The notes below the pieces were generated by a model. The model was not told where the DNA came from, made no database searches, and worked only from the letters and a program-made list of their open reading frames with translations. From a bacterium (GTDB lineage Bacteria > Krumholzibacteriota > Krumholzibacteriia > LZORAL124-64-63), in the NCBI GenBank assembly GCA_024231905.1, contig JAAEQC010000033.1:248001-312000 (forward strand): a stretch of DNA of 64,000 nucleotides. Direction: 5' to 3'. The position numbers and the translations under genes are program-made. The first letter of the stretch is position 1. Each line of letters begins with the position of its first letter. Below are positions 1 through 11,982 of the stretch, piece by piece.

Positions 1-2357
1 AGCTTGGGGACGTACACAGCCAGGCCGAGGCATTGAGCAGTGCTGGTAGCTACATGAATGGTTTCAGTGACCTCACTGTTGCCCTGGAGCATCAGCTTCA
101 CGCCCGCGACCTGTTTGAATCCATCGGCGACCTCCGCGGTGTGGGGCGAACTCTGCTCCGCGCGGGTCTCGTGCATAGTGAACTTGGTGACCACGACCGG
201 AAACTGGATTACACGAAGCAGGCGCTTGAAGCGTTCAGGGGCGCCGGGTACGAAAATGGCCAGGCTTCCGCTTTGAACAACATCGGGATGTATTACCTGA
301 AAATCGATCAACCGCAGGAGGCTTTGCCTTACTTCGAGGAGTCCCTGGAAATCAAGCGACGGATCGGCGAAGAGCGGGGTGCCGCGCGACGGCTGAACAA
401 CATTGGCTCTACATACCTGAGACTTGGCCGTTGGGACGAGGCGCGTGATTTCGCCGAGCAAGCCTACAAAAAAAACATGGAATTGGCATATCCGCCGGGC
501 GTTTCCCACAGTCTCAAAATCCTCGCAAAAATAGACCATGCGCAAGGCAAGTTCCAGGCTGCCCTTGAATCAGTACAAGAGGCAATAAGGATAATCGAAG
601 ACGGCGGCGCACAAAGTGAACTGATCGTTTCCTACGCGTTGCTGGTCGAGCTATATGAACAGCTCGGCGACCCGGCAGCGGCACTGGCGGCCCTGCGCCG
701 CCACAACGAGATCAAGAGCACTATCGTCAACGAGGAGAATGTCCAGCAGATCGCCCGCATGGAGGCCCGATACCGGGTAAAAGAGCAGACTCAGGAGATC
801 GAACTGCTGAGGCGGGAGCAGGCCGTCCAGGCCCTGGAAGTCGAGCAGCAGCGCAACGTGCGCAGCGCCCTGATAGTCGGCTTTGGGCTCATCTGCCTGA
901 TCGGTCTCCTCCTGTTCAACCGGTTCCGGATCCGGGCACGAGAGAAATTGATGGTGGCCACCGTCGAGCACGAACGACAGGTCAGCACCCAGTTACGCGA
1001 GATAGACCAGCTCAAGGACGAGTTCCTGGCCAACACCTCGCATGAGCTGCGCTCTCCCCTGATGGGCATTACCGGCCTGGCGCAGGCCATGTTCGAGGAC
1101 CCTGCCGTCGAGCTGCCCGAGAAGATCCGTTCCGATCTCGAAATGATCCACATGAGCGGCCGCCGGCTCGGCTCGCTAGTGGAGGACATCCTCGACTATT
1201 CGAAGCTGCAGCGGGGCAGCTCCGGCTTTGTGCTCGCTCCGGTGGAGATCCGGGCGCTGACCGATGTCGTCCTGACGCTGGCGGGGCCGCTGGTGGGCGA
1301 CAAGGAACTCGAACTGGTCAACGCGGTGGAGTCGGACCTGCCGGGCGTCGAGGCGGACGAGGCCCGCATCCACCAGATCCTTTTGAACCTGGTGGGCAAC
1401 GCGATCAAGTGTAGCGAGAACGGTACGATCACAGTTTCAGCCAGTGTCGCGGACGATGAACTCGTCGTGCGGGTCACCGACTCGGGCAGAGGTATCGAAC
1501 CGGGCAGGCTCGAGCGAATTTTTGATTCGTCCAGGTTGGATGACGAGAGTGTCCGGAGCGAAACCGGCGGCAACGGGCTCGGGCTTCCGATCAGTAAGCA
1601 TCTCGTCGAGTTGCACGGCGGCAGGATCTGGGTGGAGTCGGAGCCCGGCTGCGGTGCGGTTTTCTCTTTCACGCTCCCGCTGAATCGGGCGCCGGCAACC
1701 ATCGTGCCGGACGTGGAAACCACTCACCGGCAACCAGCAGCCGGCGAGGGCCGGGAGGAGGATCTGTCCACCGAGGGCGCCTCGATCCTGGTCGTGGACG
1801 ACGAGGAAGTGATCTGCCGCGTCCTGGAGAGACAGCTCGTCGCCGAGGGGCATCGAGTGTGGACAGTGTCGAACGGAGAGGAGGCACTGGCGATCGTTGC
1901 GGAGGAGGAAGTCGATCTCGTGCTGCTCGACGTGATAATGCCGCGGATGTCGGGCTACGAGCTGTGTCGGAAGCTCCGCGAACACCACTCGCTCGAGGAG
2001 TTGCCGATCCTGCTGCTGTCGGGAATGAAGGGAGAGCAAAGCCACGTGGCGGGTTTCGAGGAAGGGGCGAACGACTATATCCGCAAACCGATCAGCCAGG
2101 ATGAGCTACAGGTTCGAGTGCAGACCCACCTCAAACTGCTCCGGATGCACCGAGCCAAGTCGGAGGAAGTGAAGATCCTGCAGGGGCTGTTGCCGATCTG
2201 CATGCACTGCAAGAAGATCCGCAGCGAGAACGACGAGTGGTGCCAACTCGAGTCATACATCGACCAGCACTCGGAAGCTCAGTTCAGCCACGGGGTCTGC
2301 CCGGACTGTGCCGCTCACCACTACGGGGACCTCGATTTGTCGAGTGGCAGGAAATAG
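1..2357 (+). CDS. TPR hybrid sensor histidine kinase/response regulator (5' end outside window)
   Basis: Signal transduction protein. Using the ORF numbering that starts at the TTG at 33, residues 1-230 carry TPR-like helical repeats (ALNNIG, RLNNIG), 235-275 form a coiled coil, and 277-297 are one membrane helix. A HisKA domain has the phospho-accepting H337 in NTSHELRSP. The HATPase has an N-box (LLNLVGNAIK), DSGRGIEPG and GNGLGLPIS. A receiver domain follows with the acidic pair D590/D591 and phospho-Asp D634 in LLDVIMP. The last ~50 residues hold two CxxC pairs (ICMHCKK, CPDC), a tail common on such kinases. The frame stays open to base 3 with TPR-like sequence, so TTG at 33 is probably not the start and the gene is truncated by the window edge. 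The input is unknown; the TPR region is probably periplasmic or a protein-interaction sensor. Confidence 0.9.
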   Translation, partial: LGDVHSQAEALSSAGSYMNGFSDLTVALEHQLHARDLFESIGDLRGVGRTLLRAGLVHSELGDHDRKLDYTKQALEAFRGAGYENGQASALNNIGMYYLKIDQPQEALPYFEESLEIKRRIGEERGAARRLNNIGSTYLRLGRWDEARDFAEQAYKKNMELAYPPGVSHSLKILAKIDHAQGKFQAALESVQEAIRIIEDGGAQSELIVSYALLVELYEQLGDPAAALAALRRHNEIKSTIVNEENVQQIARMEARYRVKEQTQEIELLRREQAVQALEVEQQRNVRSALIVGFGLICLIGLLLFNRFRIRAREKLMVATVEHERQVSTQLREIDQLKDEFLANTSHELRSPLMGITGLAQAMFEDPAVELPEKIRSDLEMIHMSGRRLGSLVEDILDYSKLQRGSSGFVLAPVEIRALTDVVLTLAGPLVGDKELELVNAVESDLPGVEADEARIHQILLNLVGNAIKCSENGTITVSASVADDELVVRVTDSGRGIEPGRLERIFDSSRLDDESVRSETGGNGLGLPISKHLVELHGGRIWVESEPGCGAVFSFTLPLNRAPATIVPDVETTHRQPAAGEGREEDLSTEGASILVVDDEEVICRVLERQLVAEGHRVWTVSNGEEALAIVAEEEVDLVLLDVIMPRMSGYELCRKLREHHSLEELPILLLSGMKGEQSHVAGFEEGANDYIRKPISQDELQVRVQTHLKLLRMHRAKSEEVKILQGLLPICMHCKKIRSENDEWCQLESYIDQHSEAQFSHGVCPDCAAHHYGDLDLSSGRK

Positions 2358-2430
2358 CGCAGTACGCCGCCAAAGGGACTCAATGGATTTGGCCACTGAC
2401 CGCTGTGTGGCTTTCACCGCTCGTTTCCGA

Positions 2431-2724
2431 CACTTCGAAAGAGTTACGATTCATGGATCGCCGTCGCGCCCTAGAAGAGAGGCGCACCAGCCTGGACCTT
2501 CCGGCCCTCAAAACCGACTTCCTGAACGAGATCCTGACCAACCTCATGGGCGTTGTGGAGGCGGTCCCGAATGCGCAAAAAGCACCTTCTCCAGTTACTC
2601 CTGGAGAAGGTGCTTATCAAGGACCAGTGCACGTTTGAAGTCTGGTATCGACTCCCCCAGCTATCTGGGTTTCGCACACTGGGACATTTGGTACCCCGTA
2701 CGTCCCAGTATGCGAAACGTAGAA
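2431..2724 (+). pseudogene. C-terminal remnant of a serine-recombinase-like protein (copy 1)
   Basis: A decayed copy of the sequence better preserved at 34938-35220. One frame reads LDLPALKTDFLNEILTNL and GVVEAVPN. A two-base loss in the A-run before 2581 then shifts the frame, and it continues as LLQLLLEKVLIKDQ and EVWYRLPQ, up to and through the tRNA-like core at 2689. A coiled-coil stretch followed by a basic beta-strand segment ending in EVWYRLP resembles the C-terminus of resolvase-family recombinases. That family assignment is my inference; the catalytic domain is absent. Confidence 0.55.
2581..2720 (+). repeat. tRNA-Glu-end composite repeat R1 (hairpin, core, B-type arm)
   Basis: A perfect 14-bp stem (agcaccttctccag) with a T-run on the minus strand is followed ~74 bp later by the core tggtaccccgta at 2689-2700, identical to the 3' end of the tRNA-Glu gene at 39114. 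The core is flanked by a 16-bp inverted repeat (tttcgcacactgggac and gtcccagtatgcgaaa, one mismatch). The hairpin lies inside the recombinase remnant. It marks the boundary between the kinase block and the metal-efflux block. Confidence 0.75.
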
Positions 2725-2865
2725 CGTTACCCAGAGGCTTCGCATACCACGTGTTTTTTTGTCTCTCGGCGACTCCGGCATGCCAGGCAAAGATCCCCAG
2801 GCAGGCGTCCAGAGTCGGATCCCCGCGGATTGCGGTCCACACGCTCGGACACTGCGTCCGAGGGA

Positions 2866-5943
<3,078 letters not shown>

Positions 5944-5954
5944 GCCGCTACCCC

Positions 5955-7484
5955 CTAGGTTCCCGGTTGCACTTCACAGCAACCGGCGCCGATGCTCCCC
6001 TTGAGGATCTCGGTCTTGAGCAGGAAGCTGCCCTGGGTGACGACGGTCTCGCCGCCCTGTAGGCCGTGACGGACCTCGACCAGCGCGCCCGCCGCCGGTC
6101 CGAGGTGGACCTTGGTGGGGCGGTAAGTCGTGGCCGACTCCCGCACGAAGACCACGTTGCAGCAGCCTTCCCACTGGACGGCCGCGCGGGGCACGACCAC
6201 CGTGGGCCGAGCTTCGCGCACCGTCACGACGGCCCGGGCGAACATGTTGGCGCGCAGGGCGCCGTCAGGGTTCACCAGTTCGGCCCGCGCCTGCAAGGTG
6301 CGCGTACGCGGGTCAAGATGGGCGGCCACCCGGGTGACGGTGGCCCCAACGGGATCGCCGGGACGCCCCGCGAGGTGCAGGACCAGCGATTGACCCACCG
6401 CCACGTCGCGGAAGTCAGCCTCGTAGACGTCCAACCGGGCCCACATCCGCGTGACGTCGGCCACGGCGAAGAGGGGCGAGGCCGCGGAGGCGAAATCTCC
6501 CACCACGGCATTCCGCTCCACGACGATGCCGGCGATGGGCGTGGTCACCGGATATTCGTTGGACGTTTCCCCGGAGCGGGCGACTTCGGCGATCCGAGCC
6601 GCCGACAGCCCCAGCCCAGCGAGCTCCTGTTCGGCTCGCGACCTGGCGATCCGGCTCTCCGCCAGGTTCGTTTCCGCGGCCAGTAGATCGCGCTCCGTCG
6701 CCGCTCCCCGCGCCAGCAGATCCTTCTCGCGCTCGTGGTTTCTGGCCCAGAGCGCCTCGGACGCCAGGGCCTGCAGGTAGGCGGCCTTGGCGGCACCGAA
6801 GGCGGGCGAGACGATCACCGCCAGCAAATCGCCCGGTTCGAGCCGGTCGCCCAGATCCCGAGTTACCGACCGGATCAGCCCGCCGACCGGGGGAGTCAGG
6901 CGCGCGAGGCGATTCCCGTCGTAGTCCAGGACCGCGTTGCACTCGACCAGCCGCGAGACGGACCGGACAGCCACCTCGGTATGCTCCAGGCCGACCTCCT
7001 CAGCGATGGTCTCGCGCTCGAAGTTCAAGGTCAGGAACTGGGTCGTGCAGGTGACCGAAGGAGCCCGCCGGTAACGCGGCCCGGTGTCCGACGGCTCCCC
7101 CGCCGACGCCGGGACCTCGGCGTTCGCGTCCACAAGATGCGGGTTGCATTCGAGGCAGCGGGACTCGGGCAAACCGTGCCCGGCGCACCAGTCGCCCACG
7201 GCCTCGTAGGCCGGGATCACGGCGGGATTGCAGATCCAACACAGAGCCTCGGCCACGTCGTGGCCCGCACACCAGCCCATCTCCTCGACGAGACCGGGGT
7301 TGCAGAAGGGGCAGGCCGATTCGGCGATGGCGTGCTCGGCGCACCAGTCGGCGGCACCGTCACCGGAAACCGCGACGGCGGGAGTATCGGCACCCACCTC
7401 GTCGGTGGCCCGGTTCCCGCAGCCACCGGCCGCCACCGCCATGACGGCCCAGGTTCCCAGGAAAATCATCGGCATGGATTTCAT
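5955..7484 (-). CDS. RND periplasmic adaptor (CzcB/CusB type) with three N-terminal Cys/His repeats
   Basis: Membrane-fusion lipoprotein linking the pump to its outer-membrane channel. The signal peptide ends in the lipobox-like AAGGC. Between residues ~45 and 125 are three repeats of the form WCAxH-x6-C-x2-CNP (e.g. WCAGHGLPESRCLECNP), which look like periplasmic metal ligands. Then come the barrel-sandwich and alpha-hairpin domain (residues ~200-330) and the beta-barrel (VTTPIAGIVVERNAVVGDF). The C-terminus carries another Cys pair in GAGCCE. The start codon overlaps the stop of the channel gene by 4 bases. The three repeats before the adaptor fold make it about 100 residues longer than a minimal CusB. 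Confidence 0.9.
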   Translation of the reverse strand: MKSMPMIFLGTWAVMAVAAGGCGNRATDEVGADTPAVAVSGDGAADWCAEHAIAESACPFCNPGLVEEMGWCAGHDVAEALCWICNPAVIPAYEAVGDWCAGHGLPESRCLECNPHLVDANAEVPASAGEPSDTGPRYRRAPSVTCTTQFLTLNFERETIAEEVGLEHTEVAVRSVSRLVECNAVLDYDGNRLARLTPPVGGLIRSVTRDLGDRLEPGDLLAVIVSPAFGAAKAAYLQALASEALWARNHEREKDLLARGAATERDLLAAETNLAESRIARSRAEQELAGLGLSAARIAEVARSGETSNEYPVTTPIAGIVVERNAVVGDFASAASPLFAVADVTRMWARLDVYEADFRDVAVGQSLVLHLAGRPGDPVGATVTRVAAHLDPRTRTLQARAELVNPDGALRANMFARAVVTVREARPTVVVPRAAVQWEGCCNVVFVRESATTYRPTKVHLGPAAGALVEVRHGLQGGETVVTQGSFLLKTEILKGSIGAGCCEVQPGT

Positions 7485-8788
7485 CGTTCCTCTCCCTCGA
7501 GGGCGTAGGGACCGGCGCCGAGCAGGCCCATGAGGTCGGCTTCGGCCAAGGCCAGGTCCAGTCGCAATGCGAGGATGCGCAAGCGCACATCCATGAAGGT
7601 TCGCTGGGCGTCGACGAGCTCCAGGAATGCCAGGCGTCCGGACCGGTACGCCACGCGAGCCTGGGTCAGCGCGCGCTCCGCGGCCGGCTCGATGTCGCCG
7701 GCGAGACGGTCGAGTTGAGTGCGCAGGGTACGGTGGTCGGCCCGGGCGGAGGTCAGGGCAGCGGCGAGCCCATCGACCGCGAGCCGTTCCTCGATTCGGG
7801 CGCGTATCACCAGGGATGCCGTCTCGGCGACCCTGCCCTGGTTGCGGTGGAAAAGGGGCAGGGGCAGGCTGACCCCGCCCTCCCAGAAGTGCTCCGCGTC
7901 GGGGCCCGAACGCCCGTAGGCGACGAAGAGGTTCAAGTCCGGGATCCGCTCCTTCCGCGCCGTCTCCAGCCGGGCCTCGGCGGCCTCGACCCCGCGGCGG
8001 GCGGCGCGCAGGGACGGATGATCCGTCCCGCCGGTCGCATCGTCCGGGAGGGGGTCACCCGCACCGAGAGCCGAATCGAGACTCCCCCGAATCCTCTCCG
8101 GCGGAACATCGACGCCGCCGAACACGACCCCGGCCTCGGCCGCGCTACGCACGCGCCGACGCTCCAGGTCCTGCCGGGCCGTCTCGACGTCGTAGAGTTC
8201 CAGCAGGGCGCGGGTCACGTGGGCTTCGGGGGCCGCTCGGGCCTCGAAGCGGGTCCGCGCCATGTCGAGCGTACGTTCGGCCTCCACCGCTAAATCCGTG
8301 ATCTCGGCCTCGGCCTCACGGTAGTGGAGCTGGTTTGCCCACCAGGCGTGGATCCGGCCGTAGATTTCGCGGCGCGCCTCCTGCTCGGTCTCAAGGACCC
8401 GGTCGACCTCGGCGCGGGCCGCATCCACCGCCGCCCCGCGTCGGCCGCCGATCAATATGGCCTGGGATAGCTCCACCTTCCGCTTGTTGAAGGCAGGGTC
8501 GTCCACCGACACCTCCTCCATGGCGAAGGAGAGCTCGGGATTGGGATACAGACCCGCCTGGCTCATGCGTCCGGTCCGGATCAGTACGTCGGTCCGGGCC
8601 ACGGCCAACTCGGGATTCGCCAGTTCGGCGATCCGGAACAGGTCATCGAGGCCGAGGGAAGGGCGGGCCACGATCTGCGCGATTTCCCGATCGACGGATG
8701 TCTGAAGCGAGTATGGCCGGACGTCGTCCGCCACCGCGTTCACCGCCCAGATCAGGATCAATAGTGGCAGGTACCGCGATATCGTCAT
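7481..8788 (-). CDS. TolC/CusC-family outer-membrane efflux protein
   Basis: Outer-membrane channel of the tripartite metal efflux system. I chose the ATG at 8788, not the longer ORF at 8857: it is followed by a good signal peptide (MTISRYLPLLILIWAVNAVA) and preceded by aaagga. The mature protein has the two OEP repeats with long amphipathic helices; LFRIAELANPELAVARTDV is the conserved first helix. About 435 aa, normal for the family. It is the second gene of the operon, with stop and next start overlapping (ATGA). Confidence 0.88.
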   Translation of the reverse strand: MTISRYLPLLILIWAVNAVADDVRPYSLQTSVDREIAQIVARPSLGLDDLFRIAELANPELAVARTDVLIRTGRMSQAGLYPNPELSFAMEEVSVDDPAFNKRKVELSQAILIGGRRGAAVDAARAEVDRVLETEQEARREIYGRIHAWWANQLHYREAEAEITDLAVEAERTLDMARTRFEARAAPEAHVTRALLELYDVETARQDLERRRVRSAAEAGVVFGGVDVPPERIRGSLDSALGAGDPLPDDATGGTDHPSLRAARRGVEAAEARLETARKERIPDLNLFVAYGRSGPDAEHFWEGGVSLPLPLFHRNQGRVAETASLVIRARIEERLAVDGLAAALTSARADHRTLRTQLDRLAGDIEPAAERALTQARVAYRSGRLAFLELVDAQRTFMDVRLRILALRLDLALAEADLMGLLGAGPYALEGEER

Positions 8789-8879
8789 CACACGCAGTCC
8801 TTTCGAAAAAGCGGCGGAACGTTCTGCAACGCGACCGGAACCGCCGGTTGCGGGCAATCGAAGGTCGTGGGAATCGGAG

Positions 8880-9242
8880 TCAGACCTGCGGGGGGCGGTA
8901 GTGCAGCACCGCGGTGTCGCGCGGCGTGTCGGAGGTGGCGGCGAGCAGGCAACCGTTCACGGTCGGTGCGTGCCCGAGCCCGAGGATGTAGGGAGGGACC
9001 ATGGCGATGCCGGAACAGCAAGGGAGGCTGCAATGCTGGCAGCCCGGCTCGCAGCCGACATCGTCAGCAGGAGGGAGATCTCCACTGCAGCAAGGATCGT
9101 CGTACGGGGCAATGGGAGGCTCGTCGTAGGGATCCCCATCTGGATGGGAGTCCATGCCGCATGCCGCGTCGACGGGGCCCGGCACCAGCGCCAGCCCCAG
9201 GGCGATGACCATCAGTAGCGGTAGCGGGCGGATAGGCTTCAT
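8880..9242 (-). CDS. Small secreted Cys-rich protein heading the metal-efflux operon
   Basis: About 120 aa. The ATG at 9242 has gtggag just upstream and a signal peptide MKPIRPLPLLMVIALGLALVPG. The mature part is short, acidic and proline-rich, with ten Cys overall, several clustered (DPCCSG, CQHCSLPCCSG), and ends without a recognisable fold. Its place as first gene before the channel, adaptor and pump genes, plus the Cys clusters, suggests a periplasmic metal-binding accessory protein. That role is inference; I do not recognise the family. The longer ORF to 9638 runs through repeat R2 and is not credible. Confidence 0.7.
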   Translation of the reverse strand: MKPIRPLPLLMVIALGLALVPGPVDAACGMDSHPDGDPYDEPPIAPYDDPCCSGDLPPADDVGCEPGCQHCSLPCCSGIAMVPPYILGLGHAPTVNGCLLAATSDTPRDTAVLHYRPPQV

Positions 9243-9285
9243 GATCTCCACCAGGATCGGGCGTATTCTTTGCGACGATGCGGAT

Positions 9286-9314
9286 AACCTAGTCCGTCGA
9301 TAGGTTTTCGTCAA
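9286..9314 (-). promoter_or_regulatory. Candidate sigma70-type promoter of the metal-efflux operon
   Basis: On the minus strand TTGACG (9314-9309), a 17-bp spacer, then TAGGTT (9291-9286), about 43 bases before the ATG at 9242. The -35 is strong and the -10 weak, which would suit an activated metal-responsive promoter. I see no regulator gene next to it. Confidence 0.4.
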
Positions 9315-9330
9315 ATTCAGCAACGCAAAA

Positions 9331-9545
9331 GAACGCCTCCGCCGCAAGGGGGCAGAGGCGCTCAGATGGTGGTACCCGTAGGCTACAGAGTGCGAAACGC
9401 GGATCTGCGTCGCGAGAGTGCGCCACGGCTCATGCGGTATTTCGCTTGTCGTCGACTCCCACGCCACGCGGTCGGTCATCGCGAGAGGTCTCCATGGTTC
9501 GGGTTCGACTGGCCGGCCATTCGGCGACCGCCGGCGCCGGGCGAG
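9331..9545 (+). repeat. tRNA-Glu-end composite repeat R2 (A-type arm)
   Basis: Hairpin acgcctc/gaggcgc at 9333-9361, then a core with one base missing (tggtacccgta, 9370-9380), then the A-type arm ggctacagagtgcgaaac and a conserved tail that ends near gggttcgactggccgg. Hairpin-to-core spacing is short (~9 bp), as at the tRNA-Glu locus. It separates the metal-efflux block from the metalloprotease block. Confidence 0.65.
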
Positions 9546-9640
9546 AAGCTTGTTGCGCAATATGGTGCGGAATCTGTCGCGGCCGCACGGGAATGATGGA
9601 ATTACGGTCGGAATGGAGTAGATCAGAGAATCCCGCAAGG

Positions 9641-9883
9641 CTACAAAGAATGATCTAGGTCTGGATCAAGGTTGGGCGCATGAGCCCCGTATTCGATAAT
9701 GATCCTCCGTTCGCCGGTTGAGACCTGGTTCGCATCGTTCGCGACAAGAATCCACGGGAACGTGTGCCTGTTAAAAAGGTCTTGGTATAGCTGTACCAGT
9801 TCACTGCAGCAAGCGTGGGAGGACCTTCCCAGCCCGGGGCGGTCCAGGATGACCCCTTCTTCACGTTGACCGTTCAAGGTCAC
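9641..9883 (-). CDS. Possible small ORF after the metalloprotease gene, unknown
   Basis: 80 codons. A GTG start overlaps the metalloprotease TGA (GTGA), which would allow coupled translation. No signal peptide and no recognisable motif; base composition is less GC-rich than the neighbours. It may equally be a chance ORF. The rest of the stretch between R2 and the protease gene holds nothing I can name. Confidence 0.25.
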   Translation of the reverse strand: MTLNGQREEGVILDRPGLGRSSHACCSELVQLYQDLFNRHTFPWILVANDANQVSTGERRIIIEYGAHAPNLDPDLDHSL

Positions 9884-11982
9884 TTCAGGAGCGTCACCGC
9901 CCGGGTCGAACGGAAATCACCCGCCACCAGCCGGTAGAAGTAGACGCCCGAAGCCAGCGACTGGTCGCGACGGTCCTTGCCGTCCCAGACGCGGACGTGG
10001 CTACCAGCTACCAGCAACCCACCGTCCTCCAATGAACGTACCAACCGGCCGCGCAGGTCGTAGACCTTCAGTTCCACCCGGCTGGCGTGGGGAAGGTGGA
10101 AGCGGATCTCGGTGGTCGGGTTGAAGGGATTCGGCGTCGCCGGGAACAGTGCGAACTTCGCGGCAGCCGGCAGGGTCGGATGGACCGCCGATACGAAGCC
10201 CGTCACCGCTGCGAAATCACGGAGGTCGGCGGCATCCAGCTCCGTTGGGATGGATCCCAGGTCGCGCCCCGCGCCGTCCGCGAAATTGCCGTGGCCGGAC
10301 ACGGGGTACCACAGGTGGTTCCAGTCGATGGATCCATGCAGTACCTGGTTCGGCGAGGGGGGGTCCTTCTTACGCATTCGGCTGATATCCTGAGCGACGG
10401 GAGCGACATCGGCGACCGGATCCCCATTCCAGTTGATGGGTACCTGGTGGGCCCAGACGATTCCCCACGCCGGGGATTGGCCATCCGGAGCGGCATTGAA
10501 GTAGAGGACGCGATCGGATGGGCCGCCGGCACCGAGCGGTTCCCACAGCTCCCCTTCGTCCAGCGTACTGAGCAGGGTGCGGGAGTAGTCGAGTACCCAA
10601 TCTTCGGCGGTCGCGGGGTACGGCATCTGGCGGGAGTAGTTCATGACCGAAAGGTAGTTGGGCTTGCAGTTGATCTCGTCGTAGCCGCCGTGTTTCAAAC
10701 CGAGCGTATGACCGAGCTCGTGCATGAAGGTGCCCGCGAGCGCGCGCTGGGCGTCCAGTGGCGCCTCGAGGGCCGTGTAACCCGCCGCGACGATGAAATC
10801 GTCACCGGGTACCTCGGCGCGGCCCGTGGTGGTATCGTATTCGGCGGTGAGGGTATCGGCTCTGGTGAGGAGGGAATCGGCCCACAGGCAGTAGCGGAAA
10901 ATCTTTTCGCGGGCCTTCTTCACGTCTTCCTTTTTCGAGTGCTGTTGATCGGCGAGCGAACCGAAGTGCACGGCCTTGAGGGAGTCGAAAAATCCCGGCC
11001 AGGGGCTACCGATCAGTGTCTGCCGTTCCAGGTCGGTCTCGTCGATCATGACGTGGAGGACGACGCCGGCCTGACCGTTGGGATTGTCGATCATGCCGGC
11101 CGGCGCCGTGTCGAAGGCCATGACGACGTCATCGATCGCATCCGTGTCGACCGGGACGCCCGCCATGGCGTCGAGTTCGATGAAGAGATCCTTGTGGTCC
11201 GGGTCGGAATCCAGGACGATATCCACGGTCCCGTTGTCGTCCACGTCGATGCCGTCGGTCTCCCAGACATCGAGCAGTCCGTCGCCGTCCCTGTCGCCGA
11301 AATCGAGGGTGAAATCGAAATGGGAGGTGCCGGACACCGTTCCGGTGCCGGAAGTGGTGACGAGGGACCGCGCACCCACCGACAGGGTGATCGGGGTCCC
11401 GTCCATGACCGACTGGATATGAAAAAACGTGACGGGATCGGCGCCGGTCCCGGCATTTGCCATCTCAATGATGACGAAGGGAACACCGAGCGAATCGGTG
11501 CCGGTGACCCAAATCGTTGCTGCACCCCCGCCGCCAAGACCCTCGGTTGTTGCTTCGATGGTTCCCCCCAGGGAAAAGACCGCCTTGACGGGAACCTGGA
11601 ACTCGATCTGCATCCCGGAACCCGCGTCCGCGGCAGCGGAGGTGTCCACGACGTTGGCGGTGGCGGAACCGTCGGCGTTACCGTTTCCCCTGATGTGGAA
11701 CTGGCTGATTCTCGAATCCTGCGCGGCATTCCCGTTCGCCGTGGTGCCCTCCTCCCCGCTCACGGCGTCGACGAAACCCATCACGTACGGCCCGTTGCCG
11801 AAGGCGGTATCGGTATGGCTGGCGTTGCCGCCGGGTTCGATGCTCTGGGATTGGAGCAAGAGATGGACGGTGCGAACCTGGGAGTTCACCTGGATGACCG
11901 GCGGTACGTACGGATCGGCCAGGGCAGGCGTGACGAGCGGAACGCAGAGTGTGACGGCAAGCAGGGCATACATACGGTTCAT
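9880..11982 (-). CDS. Secreted metzincin-type zinc metalloprotease with FlgD-like C-terminal sorting domain
   Basis: Extracellular protease, 700 aa. Signal peptide MNRMYALLAVTLCVPLVTPALA. Residues ~230-260 contain DGDGLLDVWE-type calcium-binding segments. The active site, near residue 419, is HELGHTLGLKHGG, i.e. HExxHxxGxxH, followed by a Met-turn LSVMNYS, the metzincin signature. The C-terminal ~80 residues (PNPFNPTTEIRF ... YDLRGRLVRSL ... SGVYFYRL) form the FlgD-Ig-like/T9SS-type sorting domain common in FCB-group secreted proteins. The substrate is unknown. It is divergent from the LuxR-type gene across a 570-bp gap. Confidence 0.88.
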   Translation of the reverse strand: MNRMYALLAVTLCVPLVTPALADPYVPPVIQVNSQVRTVHLLLQSQSIEPGGNASHTDTAFGNGPYVMGFVDAVSGEEGTTANGNAAQDSRISQFHIRGNGNADGSATANVVDTSAAADAGSGMQIEFQVPVKAVFSLGGTIEATTEGLGGGGAATIWVTGTDSLGVPFVIIEMANAGTGADPVTFFHIQSVMDGTPITLSVGARSLVTTSGTGTVSGTSHFDFTLDFGDRDGDGLLDVWETDGIDVDDNGTVDIVLDSDPDHKDLFIELDAMAGVPVDTDAIDDVVMAFDTAPAGMIDNPNGQAGVVLHVMIDETDLERQTLIGSPWPGFFDSLKAVHFGSLADQQHSKKEDVKKAREKIFRYCLWADSLLTRADTLTAEYDTTTGRAEVPGDDFIVAAGYTALEAPLDAQRALAGTFMHELGHTLGLKHGGYDEINCKPNYLSVMNYSRQMPYPATAEDWVLDYSRTLLSTLDEGELWEPLGAGGPSDRVLYFNAAPDGQSPAWGIVWAHQVPINWNGDPVADVAPVAQDISRMRKKDPPSPNQVLHGSIDWNHLWYPVSGHGNFADGAGRDLGSIPTELDAADLRDFAAVTGFVSAVHPTLPAAAKFALFPATPNPFNPTTEIRFHLPHASRVELKVYDLRGRLVRSLEDGGLLVAGSHVRVWDGKDRRDQSLASGVYFYRLVAGDFRSTRAVTLLK

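Noticed and set aside
8880-9638. 252-aa minus-strand ORF as one protein
   Set aside because: Its first half runs through repeat R2 and the promoter; the SD and signal peptide support the start at 9242.
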